NCBI GenBank assembly: GCA_009192285.1
Contig: CM018608.1
Span: 390,201 to 454,200, forward strand
Length of the DNA stretch: 64,000 nucleotides
Direction of reading: 5' to 3'
From: Morchella semilibera
Taxonomy: Eukaryota > Ascomycota > Pezizomycetes > Pezizales > Morchellaceae
A program made the translations under genes and the position numbers. This document shows positions 29,102 through 42,000 of the stretch, piece by piece. The notes beneath the pieces were generated by a model that saw only the letters and a program-made list of their open reading frames with translations, did no database searches and was not told where the DNA came from. Position 1 is the first letter of the stretch. The number at the start of each line of letters is the position of its first letter.

Positions 29102-30517
29102 TGGGGTTCAGCTTCTTTTTTTTTTTGTTGTTTTGGCTATTGTGGACAGAGGAGGTGTTTTTTTTTTTTGCATTAATTATTATTATCACCCATTCGAATT
29201 CGTTGAACTCTCTATATCGTGATTAACTGAAGCTCCTGCGACATGAAGACTGAGGGATCCTTACCTCCATCCCAGCCTTTCTCACGGGCTATGAAAATCT
29301 ATATCATCCAGCCTCAATAACAGGACCGAAACCATTTCCGGTTCCTTCTACTATTATTATGGCAGCAATGGAAGAGGCTATGCCGCTTCGAGCCCTTACT
29401 AACCCCGTAGAAAGATCAATTGGTTTTAATTGATAAGAAAGATAAGATCGCTCCCTCTTGGCACCCCCCCCCACCGGCTTAGGATCGATTCATGGACTAT
29501 CACTCGTATGTTTGAACTGCAGGATTACACATGCTGATTGATATATTGGTTGATTCAAGGGATACACATGTTCTGCTGGGTCAAGAGATTGGAGTGTATA
29601 TTGCAAGAAGTGAATTCGCGCGTGTGTTAGGCGGTTCAAAGGGCTTGCAAGCTTCCAGACTGTACCGAAACACATGGGTCTACATAGGGACAGCGCAGCT
29701 ACTTACATGTATAGCCGGCTCTTGTTAGTATCTGCCAAATCGTGCGAGCATGTGGATGCAACATGTAAGCCTTCTCGACCTCAACACTCTGGGGGTTTAA
29801 GCAGTAGTAGTAGGAAGAGGAAGGAGGGCCGGAGGGGGAATTCACAATGCCGTATCCGTTCCCCCACACAACCGCTTGTCACCACCAAGGGCTCCCAGTT
29901 ATAACTCTGAGTGGTAACACTCGGGCACGCCCCTCCTTCGCTATATTTGCAGCACAGAATACATTACCGCGAATTACATATGTCAAACCCAAGACATACA
30001 GTGCACATAGCACGGCAGATGGCACAGTTGAACCCGGTTCTAGCACGGCTGACCTGGCCGATCTTCGGAACCGTGGTAATCGGTATGGAAATATTGGAGG
30101 CATTCAGCCCTACCGCTACAATCCCACTCTTTTGGTAGATATTCAATATATAGCTCGAGCACTGAAAAGGCATATAACCCCCCCAATTTGATATGGACTA
30201 TCAATCAAATCAATGCCCCCAACTCGGTACTGCGTCATGAAATCTGACTCGGCGAACATTCCAGCTGATAACTACGCCACAAGTGGGTGTGCATGTGTGG
30301 CGCTACGGACAAGCGAGTGAGGCTGAACCCGTAAACAACACCAAACCACATTTGAGTTCTCGTCAGACGAAAGAGCCGTCGATCGATATAACAAATCCAT
30401 CCACATCTCCTGCATCTTCTACATCTACAGCAACTACTCCATCTTCTTGCATCTATCACCGCTCGTCAATTACATTCACTACTAGCTGCACCTCAAAGCT
30501 CAAGCTTCTCCTACGCA
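29102..30517. other. Intergenic, nothing recognised
   Basis: About 1.4 kb without a supported gene. Short frames on both strands show no family resemblance. Poly-T runs follow the MsrA stop, and a few TACATGTA-type octamers occur. The last few hundred bases should contain the CHS5 promoter and leader. Confidence 0.5.
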
Positions 30518-31737
30518 ATGCTCATATCCCTCACGGTTGGAAAGGTGGATGCAGGTCTCGCAATTCTCCTCACGGAGGAGAAGCGTATGGTACACATCCT
30601 CCTCCCTTACCTCAGATACCACCCCCTCCCCCCCCCCCCCCCTCTATGAGCGCTCTCGCCAGTCAATGGGAACTAACCTGTTCTCCCCCAGATCGAATTC
30701 CCCTCCGTACTCCTCCCCGCCGGCATCTCCAGTGGGTCCATAGTCGATATCCAAGTCTCACGCAACCACGCCGCCGAGGCCGCCCAGCGTGATGCCTTCG
30801 AAGCCCTCCAAGAAGAGATCTATACCCTATACGGCATTCACTCCCCCTCACGCCCTGTCCTGCGCGTTCGAAACGCTACTCAGACCTCTGTCGTCCTCGA
30901 ATGGGACCCTATCCAGCTTGCCACGGCCACCCTGCGCTCCCTCACCCTCTACCGTAACAACAGCAAGGCCGGATCCATCCCAAACCCAACCACCCACACC
31001 TCCACAAAGATCTCGGGCCTCGCCGTCGACACCGAGTACTCCTTCCACCTGGTTCTGCGCACCTCCGCCGGCACCTACTCCAGCGAGAAGCTCACCGTCC
31101 GCACCCACAAGATGACGGACCTCTCGGGAATCACCGTGTGCCCCGGCATCATGCCCGGCGAGATCCGGGAGGAGCTCGAAGTCGTCCTCGCGCGCATTGG
31201 CGCAAAGCCGCTCCAGGACCTGGTACGCATCGACACGACACACTTTGTGTGCACAGAGGGCCGCGGCCAGTCCTGGGAGCGCGCGGTGGAGATGAACATC
31301 CCAATCGTGAGGCCCGAGTGGCTGCTGGCCTGCGAGAGGGATGGGCGCATTGTCGGCGTTAGGCAGTTCTATCTTAGCGCAGACATATCGAAAATGCGAC
31401 AGGGCCTGCCGATGCGCGAGCGCGCGCAGACGGCGCGAGTGTGGCGTCGTCGGTGGGGCAGCAGGGACCGCATCATAGGCCGACGCAGTCGGTGAGTGAG
31501 ACGCGGTCATCGGAGACGGTGGTGAGCCCATCGCCGGTGGTGGAGACACCGGCAAAGTCGCCATCGCCGCCGGTTGCGGAGGCGCCGGTTGCAGAGCCGG
31601 AGGTGAAGGCGCAGGTGCCAGAACCGGAGGTGAAACAGGAGGCGAAGGGTCCGGAGCCGGAGAAGACGGCGACAGCGGTGGCGGGTGAGGAGGTGAAGGC
31701 GAAGGTGGAGGAGGGGTTCGAGGATGTTTCCCTATAG
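30518..31737 (+). CDS. CHS5: Chs5, exomer subunit (FN3-BRCT; one frame break)
   Basis: Exon 1 (30518-30589) encodes MLISLTVGKVDAGLAILLTEEKRM; a 102-bp intron follows, then exon 2 from 30692. The first residues form the Chs5 N-terminal dimerisation strand, followed by a fibronectin type III domain (about residues 75-165, with VLEWDPIQL) and a BRCT domain (about 165-265, THFVCTEG and VRPEWLLAC). Chs5 is the scaffold of exomer, which carries chitin synthase and other cargo from the trans-Golgi to the surface. After the BRCT domain the frame slips by one base between about 31425 and 31440. The next frame gives a Pro/Glu/Val-rich tail ending FEDVSL, like other Chs5 tails. Read literally, the protein would end at 31495 with a basic, unrelated tail. 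Confidence 0.88.
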
Positions 31738-32711
31738 AATAGAGCATAATGGATTGGTCAGCCATTATTAGGACCCGAGTTATTTTTTTATTTTATTTTT
31801 CCCCATCCCCCCCCGTGGTCTAGCTCTGGGCATCATCTTTTCTGTTGCGGCTGCAATTGAAATTAATTACTACCATTATTACTACGACGACTACTGTTAT
31901 TACAATTATGAGGTCTCTGAAAATACTTGTGAATGATTGGTCTTTGTCGTAGAGTTTGATATCTAATACTGTAATAGATCAATAGCTACACCGCAATTGT
32001 ACCGAGTATGTAAAGTACTTGTAGTGAAAAAAAAAAAAACGTTCCTTCATGGGGCGGTCACTCGGTTCTTGGGGTTTAGAGACCATACATTATAAATTCA
32101 TGGAGCTGAATTTAGTTACTATTGCATCTTCACTGTTCTAATCAGTTGGTGATGAGCTGAGAGCTAAAACAATTATGCATATAGGTCGTTGATGCGTGGG
32201 CTTGAGCCAAAGGCTCGGCCAGCAATGATTACTTCTACGAGGTTACATGTATGGACTGCTGGTAATGATAATATCGCATGTTTTGAGCTCCAAGCTCCAA
32301 GTACTAGTGCCACTAAACTCCGAGTATTTTGGATGGGTGGATATTATTTGCGCCTGCGTTTCAAGAGAATTCAACACTAATATTGTGATACCTTCACGTA
32401 GAAACAAGAACTCCGAGATAAAACAGGAAGAAAAAGAAAAAAACAAAAAACCAGTAGTGCGAGAACCCGTATATTCCAACCTGTATAGAGAATAATACTC
32501 ATCTCGCCTCAGGCCCTCTTCTTCTACCTTCAAGCTGCACGTAAGCACTTCCAGAAAAAAAAAATTTCCTTCTTTTTTTCGTATGTTTACAGGAAGGCAA
32601 AAAAAAAAAGAAAAAAAAAGCACACGCCCGGAGAAGAAGTAAAAAGAAGAAACCCCTCCCTTTTTATTTTTTTTTAATGACAGTTAGGAAGACCGGCGGA
32701 AAGAGGCACAC
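31738..32711. other. Intergenic between convergent genes
   Basis: Nearly 1 kb between the CHS5 and eL14 stops. It is AT-rich with several A- and T-runs (for example 32028-32039 and 32590-32620). No gene is supported; it presumably holds both 3' UTRs. Confidence 0.5.
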
Positions 32712-33396
32712 TTAGGCCTTGGCAGCAGCCTTCCTGACGGAGAACCTCCTCTGCTTCCTCAGCACCATGACGCGGAACCGCTCAAAGTCGGTCAGCTGTC
32801 GTCTCCTCTCCTTGGCAACAAGCTTCTGCGCCCAGGTGGACTTGTTCCACTGGTTGTCGACCTCCTCCTTCTCCCAGACCTTGGTGACCTTTCCTTGACG
32901 GGCCCCGCGGGGGAGGGACTTGCAGACGATGGGGGTGAGGATCAAGTGCGCAAGAGGGATGGAGTGGCGGACGAGTCCGGTGCAGCTGGGGGCATCGACA
33001 AGAACCTAGCGAGGGAGGTCAGAATGCTGTGTCTGGGAGATGGAAGCTCCAATGCGGAGTTTGGTCGGAGTATACGTACACGCTTGTGGTCAATGACCTC
33101 TACGATGATGGCGAGTTTGCCAACATAGGGACCCTCCTCGATACGGACGATACGACCGATCTGGACAAGACTATAGTTCGGAAGAGTCAGTATCATCTTC
33201 TACTTCGCAAAAAATGAAAATAATCCCCCCCTCCCCCTCCCCCTCCGCGTTTGGTCTAAAGACCGTATTTCTCCCCTCCCCTACACCTCTCTAAAACCGC
33301 CAGAACTTCCCCACCAAACCAGCAAGAAAACCATCAAAAAAAACGTAAAAAATCGGAGACATACCGCCAATTCGAGGTCTGAATTTCGGTGGACAT
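32712..33396 (-). CDS. RPL14: 60S ribosomal protein eL14
   Basis: Three exons (33365-33396, 33080-33170, 32712-33005) sum to 417 nt, 138 residues. The protein begins MSTEIQTSNWRLVQIGR, continues through the eL14 KOW-like fold with GPYVGKLAIIVEVIDHKRV, and ends in a basic helix RFSVRKAAAKA. It is a structural protein of the large ribosomal subunit. Length and exon phases are normal. A short 32-nt first coding exon followed by a C/T-rich intron is typical for fungal ribosomal genes. Confidence 0.93.
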
Positions 33397-33820
33397 AGTG
33401 GCTGTTAGGGGGATACCGGATAAGTCGATGGGCTCGGAGGGGAATGGTTGTTGTAATTGATGGGTCGTGATCGTAGGATTCGAAAAGAGCACACACTGGA
33501 AATTCGCCGGGGTTCTCCTCTGGTTGGCTTGGCGGGGGGATCACGTAGTTGTGGGTGTGTAGATACAGGGGATGTGACGGTGCTTGGAGAAGGGTTAGAC
33601 CTAGTGAAAGCTTGGCATAGCTTTAAATTGTAGGAAACCCGCTCGTTCAGGAAACCAAAAACATTATCAGTCCAGAGTCTTTTTCCGGTAATCTGATTGG
33701 CGCCGATCCCTCATCAGCCAATCATAGGAAAAAAGACTCTGGAGTCTTTCTCTTTTGCGCAAAGCCCCAACAACACGTCCTCCTCCTCCGGTCTCGTCTC
33801 GTCGCGTGAACTTGGTCGAG

Positions 33821-34151
33821 ATGCCCTTCTACGATGGGAGGGAGGAGGAGGTGGTTATTCGCTTCAAGGTATGTTCCCCCCCCCCCCCCATTCACAATTT
33901 CCCTGCTGCCCTGGATTTCATGTGATGAAATAATTTGCGATTGAGTGCCAACTCGGCGAGTTCTCGCCTGATCTCATATGTCGACTGGCACTTATGATAT
34001 TCATTCTTACATATTCTGATACCTCAATCCCTCCCCTCCATCTTCACACACACTTTTTCCCTCTCGTTGCCTGTCGATCAACGGCTAACAGTTAAAAAAA
34101 GATTCTAGAGACCAACAACATCAGGTCGAAATCTACCGCTCCGTTGACTGA
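33821..34151 (+). CDS. Possible short spliced ORF, 35 residues
   Basis: An ATG at 33821 opens 16 codons (MPFYDGREEEVVIRFK) up to a good donor GTATGT at 33869. Across a 223-bp intron with acceptor CTAACAG at 34091, 19 more codons run in phase to a TGA. I know no family for it. It could be a real micropeptide, a 5' leader exon pair, or chance. It is divergent from eL14, whose promoter region it would share. Confidence 0.25.
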
Positions 34152-35109
34152 CAAAAGGTTTGTATATCCCTCATTCTTCTCTGACTTTTTACCACCCGAT
34201 GCCCCACGCCTGTGATGATATCTATGCACATAGATAGTATGTGATCCTTCGGGAAATGCGCTCTCTCTTTACACCAAGATCACTGAGGAAATACCCTTTT
34301 CTACACGTTTTTTCAAGCCACGTTTTTTCCTGGGACATTGGCTAATTGAAAAATCAGGTGTTTAGGATTATTTTGTCGCTGGTCGACTCGAACCTGCTAG
34401 ACAGGAATTCTTAGGTTCGTGAGTTAATAACTCACTATATTTAGATTATTAAATATAATTTTCTTATCACATTGACTCGCTATAATTCGCAAAGGTTTCC
34501 TTCTTTTTCGCCTCGTCGTATGGTCCCGTATAAACGTAGCGGTAATTTGTAACAAGTTGGTATATAAAAGCTGAAATCTGTAGGACGGCTGTTGGTGCTG
34601 CGCTGTAGTATTGGTTCATGCCCTTACCAATAGATGAAGCTTTCTCTGGGGGTATAGTCTAGGGAATTTTTAATAGTCATCTGCCCCAAGTTTGACTCCC
34701 CTGCCGATAGAAGGAAGGCTCCCGCCTGCATTAGTTGGCGGGAATTCTCGTTTTCACAGGCTCGTCGCTCTGAAACCAACATCTATTCACGGAGTATCAT
34801 ATATCTAAATAAGTAGCCATCATGGCCCTAAGTACTCATATCGTAATTTCTTTGGGACGAAAGTAACTGTTAATTAACCAATTGGATTTTGCCTCTGTAA
34901 CAAGTGGAAAAGCCCATCCCAGAGGCCATGAACATAGAGCCCAAGCCAATCAATCCTATTGACCGTTACTGAAGCATTCTTGACACTACTCTTATTATGT
35001 CTCAGATGAGATGATATCATCCACGCGTTTCGTTACCCTGCCGTAACTATATAGTGTATTTTTGTAGGTCTCACATCCATGTCCAAATGACTCGAAGCTC
35101 AAGCTGCTC
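34152..35109. other. Intergenic, nothing recognised
   Basis: About 960 bp before RAD1 with no supported gene. A tRNA-like pair of motifs near 34650-34710 does not fold convincingly and was rejected. Confidence 0.5.
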
Positions 35110-38100
35110 ATGAAATTGAACAAACAAACAATGGCAACCACCGAGTCTTCTCAAAGTCAAGTCAAGCTCTCACTTCCTTTGGTAAGCCCTTGTAATTCTA
35201 GAAATAATACTTCAGTCATTAACGTAATAATTAGGAATATCAAAAAGACCTATTCCAAGAAATCAGCCAGGAGGATGAGCTTGTAATCTTAGCACGCGGA
35301 CTCGGCCTCCTCCGTATCATTACAAACTTTCTCCACGCGCACGATGCTGCGGGCGATAATCTTATCATGGTAATTGGCGCGGAAGATAGGGAAAACTGGT
35401 GGATTGGAGAGGGTAAGTTGGTTAATACTATAAGTTGTGAATATTATGTTGTATTTGCATAAATGTACTGATCGGTTTTTCCTAAAAAAAAAAATAGCAT
35501 TGGCAGAGCAGGCTGTTGTGTCCCAAGCCGTGAGAGCAAGGGGGCTAAGCATTGTTAATACAGAAAGTCAGACCGTTGCGGCGAGGTACTTATTCTGTAT
35601 ATTCTAAGCTGAATAGTGCTAATGGCTGCGACTAGGGAGAAGCTATATGCTCAAGGCGGAATATTCTCGGTAACATCGAGGATCTTTGTGGTCGATTTAC
35701 TATCGAGTATGCTATCAAGTTGCTAGACATGTAAATATGTTCTAACAATGGGCAGACCTGATTAAAGCCGAGACTATCACAGGCATCGTAGTGCTCCATG
35801 CAGATAGGTATGCCTATTAATACAGACTCCCTAGATCTGAAGAACCTGACGCTCACACAAGTAAATAGAGTGGTTGCGACCTCTCTTGAAGCATTCATCC
35901 TTCGTATTTTCCGCCAAAAGAATAGCAAAGGTTTCATAAAGGCCTTTTCAGATAAACCCGAACCATTTTGTACGGGGTTCGCCCCGCTTGCCACCATGAT
36001 GCGTAATCTCTTTCTTCGGAAGTCTTCGCTTTGGCCACGTTTCCACGTAACTGTTGCGAAATCACTGGAGGTGAAGAAAGCTGAGGTAGTTGAGCTTGAG
36101 GTGGCAATGACAGACTCCATGCGGGAGATTCAAACTGCTGTACTCGAATGCATCGAAGTTTCTATATCTGAGCTCAAGAAAGGCAATAGTGCGCTCGATA
36201 TGGAAGATTGGAATACGGACAGCGCTCTCCACAAGAACTTTGATATCATTATACGGCGACAGCTGGATCCTGTATGGCATAGGGTTAGCTGGAAAACAAG
36301 GCAGATTGTGAACGACTTAACAGTACTTAGGGGGATATTGCATTCTTTGCTGACTTGTGACTGCGTCACATTTTATCAACATCTTGAGACAATCCTTGCA
36401 ACGCACTCTCCGCCCCCAGGGACGACCAGGCAGTCACAATCTCCATGGCTTTTTCTGGATGCCGCCCATACCATCTTCAGCGTCGCAAAGGCGCGGGTGT
36501 ATACAGGTACTGCAAGTAAAGCTGTGATTAATAACAATCCAGTTGGGGAAATTCCGTCAACTCTCGCCCCCGTATTGGAGGAACAGCCAAAGTGGTCATT
36601 GCTGGCAGAGATACTCGAGGAAATTGAAAGGGAGGCTCATTTCAACCAAGTGCCCCAAGATTCAACGTATGGGACTACACTCATTATGTGCAGCGATGAA
36701 AAAACGTGCCGTCAGATACGCGAGTATCTTCAAACAATGAATGAGCGTCCCTTAGAAGATGCTGGGAGTAGTAATACCAATGAGCCTCTAAAGAAAGAAG
36801 CATCAGCATCATTCATGATGCGCCGACGGCTCCGGGGGTATCTTGCTTGGAAACATGATTTTAGTAAGATTAGTGCTTCTCTTTTCGCCGAGGATCAAAA
36901 GGCAAGACTCGGAGGCAACTCCTCTTCGGACGGATTCCGTCGACAACAAGATTCCTTTCGTGGTAAAGCACCACCTAACAAACGAAGACGAGTGCGAGGG
37001 GGGGCTAGTTCTGCATCTGGACCAGGGCGTGGTGCCACCGGGGTTATTACGATTTCGGAGGACCAGCCTGTGAATGTAGCGGAATTGTTGTCTGTGGTGA
37101 GACCAACAGACGAAGAGAAGGCTCTCAAGCAGGAAATTGGAGTAGACCCATTCGAAAATATGGAGAGTTATTTCCAGCCATATGAGATGGAAGACCTGAT
37201 CGTGGTACACCCATATGATGGGGATATGGATGAACGGGTACTTGAGGAGTTGAGGCCTAGGTACATAATCATGTATGAGCTAGACCCGGCGTTTATAAGA
37301 AGGGTAGAGGTAAGTGGTTCAGGGCTAATTCCTGCGTGAATTGGGGTGGCTAATACGTCCTCGATAAGGTGTACCGAAGTTCGCATAGAGACCGTAATAT
37401 CAGGGTCTATTTTATGTATTATGGGAACTCGGTAGAGGAGCAACGTTATCTGAGCACCGTACGGAAGGAGAAGGATTCGTTTGCAAAACTGATTCGTGAG
37501 AAGGGGGTCTGTTTTCCCGCAGAGCTCAGAGAGGGCAAGCAATCACTGATAAACTCAACAGAGCATGTCAATCACCCTTACACTAGATGCCAAGGGTGTA
37601 GAGGACCCGCAGGAGATGTTCCTTAGAACAGTCAACACTAGAATAGCGGGTGGAGGGCGCTTGGCCGCAACTGCAGAACCTCCACGGGTTATCGTTGATG
37701 TCCGTGAGTTTCGTAGTTCTCTCCCTTCACTTCTACACGCCCGCAACACTTTGATTGTACCGTGTACCCTAACAGTGGGCGATTATATCATCTCACCTGA
37801 TATATGTGTCGAAAGAAAATCAATTAAAGATTTGATTGGATCCTTTAAGGATGGAAGACTTTATAATCAGTGTGAGACAATGCTGCTGCATTACAAGTCT
37901 CCAATGCTTTTAATTGAATTCGACCAGAACAAATCCTTTAATCTAGAGGTATAGTCGATCACAATCACTCACTCGGAGTTAATATATAGTGGAAATGTAC
38001 TAATTAAAATGGTGGAGAAACGTAGCCGTTTGCAGATTTAACATCTACTATTGGTCAGCATGATCTGCAATCCAAGCTGGTTCTTCTGACAATCGCTTTT

Positions 38101-38561
38101 CCGGGGATCAAGATTATATGGTCATCTAGTCCCTATCAGACCGCGGAGATCTTTGAGGAGCTTAAGGTAATTTCCTACTATCAGTACCTTCCGTTGAACG
38201 AAACCTAATACGCCTGGGCGACCTTAGAAAGGCCGGCCAGAGCCCGACCCAATCGCGGCGGTCAAAATTGGTCTTGAGGACGGAGAGGACCCCACAAGTG
38301 CTCGTGCAAAAAATCAGGCGCCACAGGTGAGTAGTCCTTCTCAACCCTCTTGATTCAGGTCGTAATAGCCTTTAATTGTGTTTTTAGGATATGCTACGAG
38401 CAATTCCTGGAATAACATCCAAGAATTACAAGAATATTACGACGGATGTGGAGAATATCGTAGAACTTAGTAACATGGAAGAAAAGGAGATAGCTTCACT
38501 CATTGGTCCTGAAGCGGCCAGAAAGGTATATCGGTTTTTCAACAAATCTGTGTTTGGATAA
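35110..38561 (+). CDS. RAD1: Rad1/XPF structure-specific endonuclease
   Basis: Eleven exons (35110-35181, 35235-35412, 35498-35585, 35636-35706, 35756-35807, 35869-37309, 37369-37506, 37562-37948, 38026-38166, 38228-38326, 38388-38561) sum to 2,841 nt, 946 residues. With Rad10/ERCC1 the protein cuts the 5' side of DNA lesions in nucleotide excision repair and trims non-homologous flaps in recombination. The N-terminal half is the inactive SF2 helicase-like region (VVLHADRVVATSLEAF, RNLFLRKSSLWPRFH). The ERCC4 nuclease carries VDVREFRSSLP and the catalytic GD-x-ERK-x3-D pattern in GDYIISPDICVERKSIKDL. A C-terminal helix-hairpin-helix domain (AIPGITSKN) ends the protein. A second in-frame ATG at 35131 may be the true start. 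No breaks are seen. Confidence 0.95.
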
Positions 38562-39017
38562 AAAAAAAATATGTACGTATTGTACGTAAATTTCTTTATT
38601 CCTTTCTGCATTCTAGGGTTGGGTAATGTCTTGAATTTCCATACGAACAGCTAGGCTTTGTTTTCTGAGTGAACATGGTGCGGCGCTCCGGGAGGTGTTG
38701 GGATGGGTGGCGGGTGTTGCACCAAGATTTTGTAATTTGAGGACGCTGTCATCTCCTGGATTACTATTTCACTTCTTGAACCGTTTAAGTTCTTATCTTC
38801 CTCAAGTAGACTTCTGCCACAATTGTAGATGTCATGCATGCATAACGCAGTGTACCACAGAAAGTCACAGGTGTTCTATGCATCTGCTGGAGCCTTGGAG
38901 GTCTAGTCACAACTGCAACCCCGCATCATACACCAACGCTTCAAAACCCCAAAACAATTCTTACAAAACGCTAAGCGGAGCATTCAGAGGGTTTCGGATC
39001 TTCCTGATTTCAACATC
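38562..39017. other. Short intergenic gap
   Basis: About 450 bp between RAD1 and the NACHT gene, both on the plus strand. No gene is supported; it should hold the RAD1 terminator and NACHT promoter. Confidence 0.5.
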
Positions 39018-42000
39018 ATGGCTGAGGTGGTGGGTCTTACAGCGAGTATCCTTACCCTAGTTCAAGCCACAGCAACTGTAGCTTCGTTCAGCTACGATTA
39101 TATTGTCGGTATCAAAAAGGCCCCGGAAAGCATAAAAAGACTTTTTGACGAACTAAAATCGTTCGCCTCCGCACTTTCTATAATACAAATTGGCGTAAAG
39201 GACGATGCCTTCGAATCAAGCATAGAGTTACAAGCACAGGTCCGCGAGCCTTTGCAGAGATGTCTGATGGAAATGAAGAGATTGGAGGATAAGCTGGGTC
39301 CGAGGACAAAAAAAGGGGCAGGGTGGTGGAAGAACGCTGTTGTATGGGCTCAGTGGCCCTTTGAAGAGAAGAAAACCTTGGGATTTATAGAGAAGATCGA
39401 GAGGTATAAGACTTTATTCACACTACTTTTGGGAACATCTCAGTTGTAAGTTTGGGGATTCAGAGCTCGATATAATCGTCACTGTTATCTAACTTACACC
39501 TCTAAAATAGATGTCACACGACAGCTCTCGGGAAGACAATTACCGACTTAAACAAAGATGTTCAAGTACTCACACAAGCAGTCTCGGCGCTAACACCCCC
39601 ATCACAACTACTACATGTGTCACATAATTCGGACCCACTAAAACTAAAGGACAAAGAATGTATTAGTAAGTGGATGAAATCTAATATAGAAACGAGCCCT
39701 ATACTATGGGCTAATCTATACTATGGGCTAATCAGGGACTTAGAACAATGCATTGAAGTTCTCCAAGTACTACATCCTGGTAGTTTTGATGAACGACATG
39801 TAGAGGTTTCTCGGAGGCGAAAATTGAATACAGGAAAGTGGCTTTTAAATACACCAGAAATAAAGAGGTGGTATTCAAGCAAGGAAGGAAGCCGAAATTT
39901 GTTGTGGGGGTTCGGTATTCGTAGGTTCTACCTTTTACTTGTTACCAGCTTAATTCAATACTGATATATTTTTATCTCATGTGTAGCGGGGGCTGGGAAA
40001 ACATTCATAAGGTATGTATAGTGCTCTATGATACAGAATTACTCTAAGCTCACCAAGGGAACTGATGATACTATAGTTCATTTTTGATTGATCATCTAAA
40101 GGGCCAGCCAAAGGCCACCAACCACGGAGTAGCATATATCTACTTCAATTACAAGGAACAAGATCAACAATTATCCAAAGATGTTCTTGCCAGCTTAATC
40201 AAGCAACTTTCTTGCCGCTTACCACAGTCTGATCTCCCAACCGAGCTTAGCTATCTCTATCAAAGTCTAGTGACACAGAAAGAAACTCCTACATCTGAGG
40301 GCCTATATCCTGTTCTGCTAGCGCTTGCCAAAAAGTTTACGAGAACATTCATTATTTGCGACGCCCTAGACGAATGTGACCCGCAAATTCAAAGGAGGGA
40401 ACTATTGCCTCTGTTTCACAAAATGAGTAAGGACATGAATCTCTTCGTAACCAGTCGCGAATACCCAGAAGATATCCAGCATTCTTTTCGGGACTCACCC
40501 AAAATAGAACTCTCAGCAAAGGATGAAGATATTGCCAGATATATCGAACAAAAGATTGCCGATAATCCCAGAGCAGAACGTCTCGTTGGAGAAGAAGTTG
40601 ATTGCAGAAAGAAAATTATTGGTAGCCTCCAGAGTTGTTCTAAGGGAATGTAAGCATGCTATTCGTGATATTTTTTCCATCAAACGGCTAGATTATTGGC
40701 TACTAGATTCGCACTTGATGCTAAACTTGGAGTTTTAGGTTCCTGCTTGTTCATTTTCATATAGAATACCTGTGCAAGCAGACTACTAGGAGGCAGATCC
40801 TGGAGGAACTTGAACGGCTGGACAACTCATCCCATGAGTCTGAAGTTAATCCCATGGATCCTACCTACGACAGGGCTATGGAAATTCTCAAAGCGCAGCC
40901 GAAGAACTGTGTGGATCTTGCGCTTAAGATTTTTTCATGGCTTGTTAATTCTCGTCGGGTTCTAACTGTCCGCGAGCTTCAGTTAGCAGTGTCGACAAGG
41001 CGAGATAACACAGTTTTCGACGAATCGGATATACCCGACAGAAAGACGCTGCTTGATGTTTGTTCGAGCCTAGTAACGATAGACAAAAAACAAGACACTG
41101 TTAGGCTTGTCCATTATACTGCTCAGGAATATCTTTTGAGAAGATCACTACTGCCAAAAGATACAAACCTCGATCTTGCCGCGACATGTATATCATTCCT
41201 TTCCCTTGATATATTTGTCAATATTCCCTCTAGTAACTTTTACGAGTTATATCCTCTTGATATTTCGTATCCTTTTTTGAAATATTGCGCAGACTTCGCA
41301 GGTTATCATATCACCAATTGCGACGAACATTTGGTAGCGGATATGGTCCTTAGGTTCCTTAGGAGCTCAAGCCACTTATCCTATCTCTGGGTAAAATACG
41401 GTCAGACAGCGTGCATATATCCATCCCAAGGAGATGCATATGTGCTTCACGCAGCAGCTTCTCTGGGAAATCGAACAGCTGTTAAGATGTCTATAAAAGG
41501 GGATATAGATATCACAAACTCTCTAAATCACACCCCATTTTTCATAGCGGTGCATGAGGGCCATCTTTCAGTGGTTGAGCTTTTGCTGGATAGAGGTGCG
41601 GACATATCAGCAACAGATAAAGATGGGCAGACAGCACTTCTATGGGCATCCAGAGGGTATGAATCGACTGTCAGGCTTTTACTTGACAGAGGTGCGGACA
41701 CATCAGCCACAGATGAATATGGGTGGAAAGCACTTCTATGGGCATCCTATAGAGGGTGCGAATCGACTGTCAGGCTTTCACTTGACAGAGGTGCGGACAT
41801 ATCAGTCACAGATGAATATGGGTGGACAGCACTTCTATGGGCATCCTATGGAGGGTGCGAATCGACTGTCAGGCTTTTACTTGACAGAGGTGCCGACATA
41901 TCAGCCACAGATATAGATGGGCAGACAGCACTTCTACGGGCATCCGATGGAGGGCATGAATCGACTGTCAGGCTTTTACTTGACAGAGGTGCGGACATAT

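Noticed and set aside
30848-31765. Open frame of 305 codons on the minus strand opposite CHS5
   Set aside because: Pro/Ala/Ser-rich reading of GC-rich coding DNA; the plus strand has the conserved FN3-BRCT protein.
34650-34710. tRNA or SINE relic (A-box-like and B-box-like motifs)
   Set aside because: Acceptor and T stems do not pair and the anticodon arm is missing.
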